A stretch of 64,000 bases of DNA. Origin: an uncultured Clostridia bacterium (lineage in GTDB: Bacteria; Bacillota; Clostridia; TANB77; CAG-508). Every line of letters starts with the position of its first letter. Positions within the stretch are counted from its first letter, which is position 1. This document shows positions 58,325 through 64,000 of this stretch, piece by piece. The notes under the pieces were generated by a model that saw only the letters and a list, made by a program, of their open reading frames with translations, was not told the origin of the DNA and made no database searches. The stretch is from assembly GCA_948805675.1 (NCBI GenBank), contig CAQIBN010000005.1, positions 2,691-66,690 on the forward strand, in the 5' to 3' direction. The position numbers and the translations under genes were made by a program.

Positions 58325-58681
58325 AAAATCATCCTTTTCATAAGAAATTTGTGAGAATATAATATCATTTTTTACTAAATATGTCAACTGATATAAACTC
58401 GTTATAATTTGGTCAAACATGGTTATCAATCCTTTCGTTGTTGTTTAGCAATTACATTATATTGGATTAACCATTTTTTTCAAAATCTAAAAAAAATTAA
58501 TGTAGACTTTTTTTATTTTGCCTACATTAATTTTACACTAACTGTCTCGTTTAGAAGAACATATCTATATGCTATTACAATTGTTTACAAACATATTTTC
58601 TTTAACATTATTACTATTTTCTTTAATAAATTATAACAAACTCTAATCTATTAACAAATATCTTTATTCTTCCCCTTAACT

Positions 58682-59320
58682 TTACTCTGATAACAATCCT
58701 AACTTCTCATACATCTTCAAAAATTCTGTCTCTAATTTTTCATTATTTATTAATTCATCTTTTTGATCCTTTATTACATATTCAAATTGTTCTAACCCTT
58801 TGTATTCTACTGCAACTCTTATCATATTTTTTACATCATTTGATAATTCATCCCAAAAATTATTACATATATAACAAACATCATATAAATCTCTTATTTT
58901 ATCTCTTCCAGAATAAGCATTAGCTTTCATTAAGCATATTTGATTTATTGTATATACATTTATTCCATTAATTACTGTAATCTCACTTTTATTAATATAA
59001 TTTCTTCTATAAGACACTTCAATTTTTAAAGTTTTTTCTGTATCATCATAATTTATTAAAAATCTTTTTGTTGTATCTATATCTTTTGGAACTCTATATG
59101 TATAATCATTTTTTGTACAAAAATCATCTACTATTTTACTAATTTTTCTTTTAGTTATTGCATCTAAATCTATATCTTCCGAAAACCTATCAAGATTATA
59201 GCAAGTTAATAGTGATGTTCCACCCTTTAATATAAAATCGTTGGTTGTTTTATTTAAATAATCCAGAAATTCTATTATTACTTTGTAATGTTTATCTCTC
59301 CAGTCATTATACCTTTTCAT
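58682..59320 (-). CDS. AbiEii/AbiGii-type nucleotidyltransferase toxin
   Basis: 212 residues. FILKGGTSLLTCYNLDRFSEDIDLDAI contains the GGTxL and SxDID signature of AbiEii (MenT-like) nucleotidyltransferases, and RDKIRDLYDVCYI the conserved K/R-x-x-D segment. Such toxins transfer nucleotides to tRNA or other targets and pair with an antitoxin. It overlaps the preceding gene by 14 bp. A TCG GAA sequence here has an out-of-frame CGG. Confidence 0.85.
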   Translation of the reverse strand: MKRYNDWRDKHYKVIIEFLDYLNKTTNDFILKGGTSLLTCYNLDRFSEDIDLDAITKRKISKIVDDFCTKNDYTYRVPKDIDTTKRFLINYDDTEKTLKIEVSYRRNYINKSEITVINGINVYTINQICLMKANAYSGRDKIRDLYDVCYICNNFWDELSNDVKNMIRVAVEYKGLEQFEYVIKDQKDELINNEKLETEFLKMYEKLGLLSE

Positions 59321-59726
59321 TTACTAACGCTCCTTTCTTGTATCCAACCCATTTTCCTAGATACTCTTTTGTCATAAATTCATCAATCTGCTCCCAATAA
59401 GGTAAATTTACCATTAATAATACTTTTTCAAATACTTCTTTATCATATTTTGAGTTACATATAAAATCTTTATTCATCCCTTGGGCAACAGTAAAATTTT
59501 TTATATATAATAAATCTAATAGTGCCCTTATATGATTTGCTACATTATATTTCTTTTTATGTTCTGGAATTTGCTTATTTTTTTCAATTCCATAATCTCC
59601 CCATAGTGAATCGCTTGACTCCAAAATATTTAATTTTTCCCATTGTAGTGAACTGCAATGCCAATCTCCAGATGTCTCTAATTTACAAGGTAAATTTAAT
59701 GCATGAATTAGACTTATATACTTCAT
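59307..59726 (-). CDS. Putative antitoxin partner of the AbiEii-type toxin
   Basis: 139 residues, upstream of and overlapping the toxin by 14 bp. Residues ~1-35 (LIHALNLPCKLETSGDWHCSS) and ~85-115 are conserved-looking but no domain is recognised; it lacks the winged helix of classical AbiEi. The antitoxin role is inferred from arrangement. Confidence 0.6.
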   Translation of the reverse strand: MKYISLIHALNLPCKLETSGDWHCSSLQWEKLNILESSDSLWGDYGIEKNKQIPEHKKKYNVANHIRALLDLLYIKNFTVAQGMNKDFICNSKYDKEVFEKVLLMVNLPYWEQIDEFMTKEYLGKWVGYKKGALVNEKV

Positions 59727-59994
59727 TTCACTCTCACCTCTTTCTCTTCTATCATTAAATATATTATATCATAGATTAAATATCTTTTATAGATTTTCTA
59801 GAATTTGTATATTTATTTTGTTATTGTTTATTATAATATATCAGACCTTTTAATTGGACTATAGGCTACTTACCATTAAATATTCTATAACAAAATTTTG
59901 TGTTCAATTTATATACTTTTTAGATTTTTTCGATTTTATAAAATTATAACATTGAAATTTATTTATGGATATATTTTATTACAAAAAATTTTTT

Positions 59995-60285
59995 CTATTT
60001 ACTATTCTCCACTATCTGAGCAATATCTGAAATGTATTCACCAATAACAGGTATATTTAACCTCACAATCTTCTGTAGCAAATATATTAATACTGCTGAA
60101 AGAATAGTAACTCCTATTCCTATTCCTATTCCTTTAGAAATCCCTGCCATAAAATTTCTCCATATTAATTTTTTACTATTTCCTAACAATTCTACAAGTT
60201 CTAGCACATTATTTTTAGACAAAATATAATTAATTTTATCTAAATTCTCATTCAATTTTTCTATTTTTTTCTTTTTCCTTATCAT
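59995..60285 (-). CDS. DUF5665-like small membrane protein
   Basis: About 96 residues from MIRKKKKIEKL. A basic N-terminal helix, then WRNFMAGISKGIGIGIGVTILSAVLIYLLQ, a glycine-rich membrane helix, matching DUF5665. Located 41 bp after the UPF0182 gene and probably in its operon. Function unknown. Confidence 0.7.
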   Translation of the reverse strand: MIRKKKKIEKLNENLDKINYILSKNNVLELVELLGNSKKLIWRNFMAGISKGIGIGIGVTILSAVLIYLLQKIVRLNIPVIGEYISDIAQIVENSK

Positions 60286-60335
60286 AAAAACCACCTTATT
60301 ATTCTTTATAATAGGGTGGTTTTATTTTTAAAAAT

Positions 60336-63232
60336 CTATTCATTTTTTATATAATTATTGTTTATAACATTTGTATTTGTACTATTTCCATCTACTGTAT
60401 TTTTCGTTTGATTTGCTATTTCATTTGCTTTTTCTTTTTCCTCTTTTTGTACAACTTCTAATTTAGTTATTAATTCTTGAAGCTTCTTCATATCTTTTCC
60501 CATCATTTCCCAATCACTATTATCTGTAGAGGTTTGTAAGTTCTTATTTGCCTTTATAATTGCTGTTACTAAATCTTCTACACTATCTGTATTTTCTACT
60601 TCTATATCTACAGCATATTGTGATACTAAATTAGCAAGTGCTTCTTTTAAATTATTTCCTATTGCAACTTTATTTCCAGAAGCTACTACTATTTTCTTTA
60701 ATGTTGGAAGTGCATTTTCTTCATTTATGTATTGTTGGTATATTGGTTCTATATAAAGTAATGTATTATCAATTGGAACTATTATCATATTTTTTGTTAT
60801 TTTTGTTCCATTTACATTTAAACTTTCAATTTCTTTTGATATTCTCTCATCTTGTTCTATTTGAGTATCTAATTGCAATGGTCCTAAAACATTGCTATCA
60901 TCTGGAAATTTATATAAAGTCAATTTTGCATTTCCATTTTCATCATATGTTCCGAACTAAATATGAAATAACATTTTGTTTATCATATGGTGTATATGGT
61001 AATACTAATCCTAGGCTAGACTTGTCATTATCTTTGGCTTTAAGCATTGTATAATAAGGTTTTATTTGTGTTCCTGTTTTTGTTAATACTTTTCCTGTAT
61101 TATGTGTTGCTATATCCCATACATCATCATTTCTATAAAGAATATCTGGTTGTACATTATGATACCTTTTTAATACTTCAGATTGAATATTATACAAATA
61201 TTCTGGATATACAAAATGACTACTAATATCTTGTGGAATAGTTTCTTCTAAATCTTCAAATAAACTTGGATATATATTCCTATATGCCATAGCTATTGGG
61301 TCTGTTCTATCTGTTATATAAAATTTCATAGTTCCATTATAACTGTCAATTAGAACTTTTACAGAATTTCTAATATAATTTATTTCTGTTTTTGTAACAC
61401 CATTTTGACTAAGTATTGTTCTTTGTGAATATGGATAATAGTTTGAAGTTGTGTATGCATCTAATACCCAAATTAATCTGCCTTCACTATTTATTACCAT
61501 ATATGGGTTTTCATCATAAGCTAAATATGGCATTATTTTTTTAGCTCTATTTATTATATTTCTGTTTGTTAATATTTTACTTTCACTTGTTATATCACCT
61601 GAAAAAGCTAATTTGAAATTTCCTTCTTTTATTGAAAGTATTACTCTATCTAAGAAATTTAAATTTAATCCTGCATCACCATTATATTTATTTTCTTCAG
61701 TAATATTTGAATCTAAATTTGGATAATCAAATTCCTTTTTACTGCTACTATTAGTAACAACTGTATCATTTGTTTCCAATCCAAAATATATTCTTGGTTC
61801 TGTTATTTTAATAGCTTCATTGGTATTTTCAAAACTTTTTTGAATATGTTCTAAATTACCATTTATATTTGCTTCAGATGCACTAGTAACAATTGTTCCA
61901 TATCCATGAGTATATTCATATGTTTTATTGTTATATGTTCCATTACTACTTACTATTTCTCTTGGTGAAATATATACTAACTTTTCTTTTCCATTTATAT
62001 TATATTTACCTATTCCTGCATCTCTATATGTGTAATACCCTTTACTTGTTTGAGAACCTTTTAAATCTTTAAGTACTATATCTTTACTTACAATTGCAAC
62101 ATTATTTAATAGTTCTGAATTTGTCCCAATTTCTGCCTCAGTGATTGTCCCACTATTTTCTATATTTAGTTCATCTATATTTATTCCATATGCATTTTTT
62201 GTGTAATTTATATTTGCTTGTATATATTCTTTTTCTTTATCAAGTTCATTTGAATTAACAAAAATAATATCAAATCCTAACATCACAATAAATAATAATA
62301 TTAAGTATAAAGGTACTATAGCTATAGATGTAATAACTTTTTTTGTTTTTCCAGCATTAAAAGCCCTAATTGCCATAAACACAGAAATTACAATTACTAA
62401 ACACAAAATTCTATATCCCCATAATTTTATTGTAACATCTGTAAATCCTGCTCCAAACAAAGAAAATGTAGCCAAATCTTCTTTTATATTTAAGAATTTT
62501 TGTACACCTGCATCCCCGAGTTTTTACATAAACCATTCCTGCAATTAATATTGCAAGTATTCTAATATATTTTATTAATTGTTTTAAAATAGGACTTTTC
62601 TTTAAAGTTTGTCTATCAATCCCTTCAAAACAGAAATTAAAAGTAATTATATAATAAATTGCAGAATATACTGCTAAAATAACTACTGCTATTAATAAGT
62701 ACATTATAACTAATTCTATAAATGGTTTTTGGAATATAAAATAACCTATATCATACCCAAATATAGGGTCTTGAATTCCAAATAATGTAGAATTAAAACA
62801 TAATAATAATTTTCCTAATATAACCTTTGATGTAATAGAACTAATTATAATACCTAATATAAAAGCAATAGATTTATTTGGTAATTTAGGCATTTGTTTA
62901 TTTTCAGCTTTAAAGAAGTCTTTTAATGTATTTTTTATTTTGTTGGTTGTAAAATAAATCATACTATATATAACTAAAAAATTAGCAATTAATGTAATAG
63001 ATGTATATTTTATATTTTGCCAAAATATGTCTATATAAATTTCACCTATTTCTAAAGTTTCTAAATATGAACCTCTAAACAAGATATATGCTACAATAAT
63101 AGCAATAATTCCTGCCATTAACACTATAATATTTCTTTTTTTCTTTTGTTTGTTTGATTTACTTTCTATTCTTTTTTTGTTTTTTTGCTCATCTACTTTT
63201 ACATTATTATTTTTCTCTTCCAATATTATCAC
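60336..63232 (-). CDS. UPF0182 large membrane protein, read through two CGG recoding sites
   Basis: 964 residues after two skips, family size. A basic N-terminus and about seven membrane helices occupy the first ~320 residues, with site 1 between helices (VYVKTGDAGVQKFLN). The large extracytoplasmic domain has typical sequence (YYTYRDAGIGKYN, YTHGYGTIVTSASE, EPRIYFG, FVYPEYLYNIQSEVLKRYH). Site 2 adds the C-terminal part (GTYDENGNAKLTLYKFPDD to an Asn/Thr tail). GTG 63232 with AGGAAGG upstream is the probable start. Function unknown. Confidence 0.9.
60952..60954 (-). other. CGG recoding site 2, UPF0182
   Basis: TAT TTA GTT (C) GGA ACA TAT joins S-Y-L-V to G-T-Y-D-E-N-G. Frame 0 ends two codons later. 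Confidence 0.9.
62516..62518 (-). other. CGG recoding site 1, UPF0182
   Basis: GTA AAA ACT (C) GGG GAT GCA joins V-Y-V-K-T to G-D-A-G-V-Q-K-F. Confidence 0.9.
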
Positions 63233-63244
63233 TTACCTTCCTAT

Positions 63245-64000
63245 TTATATTAAAGCTTTAACAAAATCGTCACTATTAAATTTCTCCATATCATCTATTT
63301 GCTCTCCAACCCCTATAAACTTAACAGGTATCTTATTTTCAGATACAATTCCTATTACAGCTCCACCTTTAGCTGTACCATCTAGTTTAGTTAAAATAAC
63401 GCCATTAATATCTACTGTTTCCTTAAATGCTTTTATTTGAGATATTGCATTTTGTCCTGTTGTTGCATCAAGAACCATTAATATCTCTTTTGAGGCATCT
63501 GGCAATTCTTTATCTATTACTTTTTTTATTTTTTCTAATTCATCCATTAAATATTTTTTATTATGTAGTCTACCTGCTGTATCACATATTAATACATCTG
63601 CACCTTTTTCTTTAGTAATTTTTATAGCATCATATACAACAGATGCAGGGTCTGCTCCTTCATTTCTTTTTACAATGTCACAATTTGCTCTATTTGCCCA
63701 AACCTCTAATTGTTCTACTGCCGCAGCTCTAAATGTGTCTGCTGCTGCAATTACTACTTTTTTTCCATCTTGTTTTAACCTATTGGCAATTTTTCCTATT
63801 GAAGTAGTTTTTCCAACACCGTTTACACCAACTACTAATATAACAGATGGAGATGTCTCTAAATTTATACCTTCATCTACGGTATCAAAAATTTTCTTTA
63901 TCTCTTCTCTTAAAGCTTGTTTTACTCCTTCTTCATCTTCTATTTTTTCCCTTTTTATCCTATTTCTTAAATTGTTTATAATTTTTATAGATGTATCTAC
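63245..64000 (-). CDS. ftsY: Signal recognition particle receptor FtsY, 5' end outside window
   Basis: 251 residues visible; the frame is open to the window edge. SRP GTPase domain: VILVVGVNGVGKTTSIGKIANRL (P-loop), DTFRAAAVEQLEVWA, DTAGRLHNKKYLMDELEKI, LDATTGQ and LTKLDGTAKGGAVIGIV. It docks SRP-ribosome complexes at the membrane. Two CGG triplets are out of frame (GCG GCA and AAC GGT). Confidence 0.95.
   Translation of the reverse strand, partial: VDTSIKIINNLRNRIKREKIEDEEGVKQALREEIKKIFDTVDEGINLETSPSVILVVGVNGVGKTTSIGKIANRLKQDGKKVVIAAADTFRAAAVEQLEVWANRANCDIVKRNEGADPASVVYDAIKITKEKGADVLICDTAGRLHNKKYLMDELEKIKKVIDKELPDASKEILMVLDATTGQNAISQIKAFKETVDINGVILTKLDGTAKGGAVIGIVSENKIPVKFIGVGEQIDDMEKFNSDDFVKALI

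Noticed and set aside
7221..62518. Sequencing or assembly errors as the cause of the 26 frame breaks
   Set aside because: All breaks are a single extra C in phase 0 directly before a Gly codon. None is in a homopolymer, and identical CGGN strings in other phases are unaffected. Random or context errors would not respect the reading frame. Read-level data would settle it.
7221..62518. Mass pseudogenisation of core genes
   Set aside because: The genes are otherwise intact, essential and conserved, with lengths exactly restored by one rule. True pseudogenes in the window (Fic, relaxases, RT, P-loop remnant) decay by homopolymer indels, deletions and stops instead.
7221..62518. Simple CGG reassignment to another amino acid
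   Set aside because: A sense reassignment would not need a frame change; here the downstream protein is always in the +1 frame.

Overview
The window is AT-rich chromosomal DNA from a low-GC, anaerobic Firmicute of clostridial type. Evidence: Gram-positive PolC, VanRS-like two-component genes, a SigH-like sigma factor, anaerobic ribonucleotide reductase NrdDG, sortase with an LPXTG protein, single-chain glycyl-tRNA synthetase, UPF0182, DUF368 and a collagen-like surface protein. Arginine is written almost only as AGA. No genus can be assigned from the sequence alone.

Main result: many core genes look broken, but all the breaks follow one rule. At 26 places in 14 genes an in-frame CGG triplet is reached, and the conserved protein resumes only if the C is skipped and the next three bases (GGA, GGT or GGG) are read as glycine. 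With one base skipped per CGG, every one of the 14 genes becomes a full-length, correctly phased gene (polC needs five skips; the class A PBP and ligA three each; rseP, ychF, rqcH and UPF0182 two each; seven others one). No core gene here uses in-frame CGG as arginine. CGG in the other two phases is common and harmless, which argues against a sequencing artefact. The simplest reading is that CGG is not a normal sense codon in this organism and that CGGN is decoded as glycine, by quadruplet decoding or obligatory +1 frameshifting. Unshifted in-frame CGG occurs only in three accessory-looking genes.

Layout. 1-9.2 kb: collagen-like protein, radical SAM gene, nonsense-mutated WYL regulator, HepT-like HEPN protein, CYTH protein, two-component system, C39-like peptidase, acyl-CoA synthetase. 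9.4-17.4 kb: Fic remnant, nrdG-nrdD, a Crp/Fnr regulator with two palindromic operators, a structured-RNA candidate, a class A PBP. 17.6-26.5 kb: S66 peptidase, DUF368 protein, ASCH-like protein, large secreted protein, glyS, ParE-type toxin-antitoxin, DnaA-box cluster, DUF1294. 26.5-37.0 kb: the pyrH-frr-(prenyl synthase)-uppS-cdsA-rseP-(PH protein)-polC block, all minus strand. 37.2-40.4 kb: sortase and LPXTG protein, ychF, L,D-transpeptidase. 40.6-49.5 kb: accessory island ending at tRNA-Thr and flanked by a direct repeat, with relaxase fragments, TnpV, an oriT-like region, a class C group II intron fragment, an AbiD/F gene with a repeated small-RNA hairpin, a GNAT-HTH protein and a decayed reverse transcriptase. 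49.6-64 kb: sigH-like gene, rqcH, DUF4116 protein, ligA, pgsA, a foreign-looking DUF5662/adenylyltransferase pair, an AbiEii-type toxin-antitoxin pair, UPF0182 and ftsY (cut by the window end).

A palindromic 27-bp repeat (TGGACAAAGGGACGG...) recurs between and inside genes across the window.
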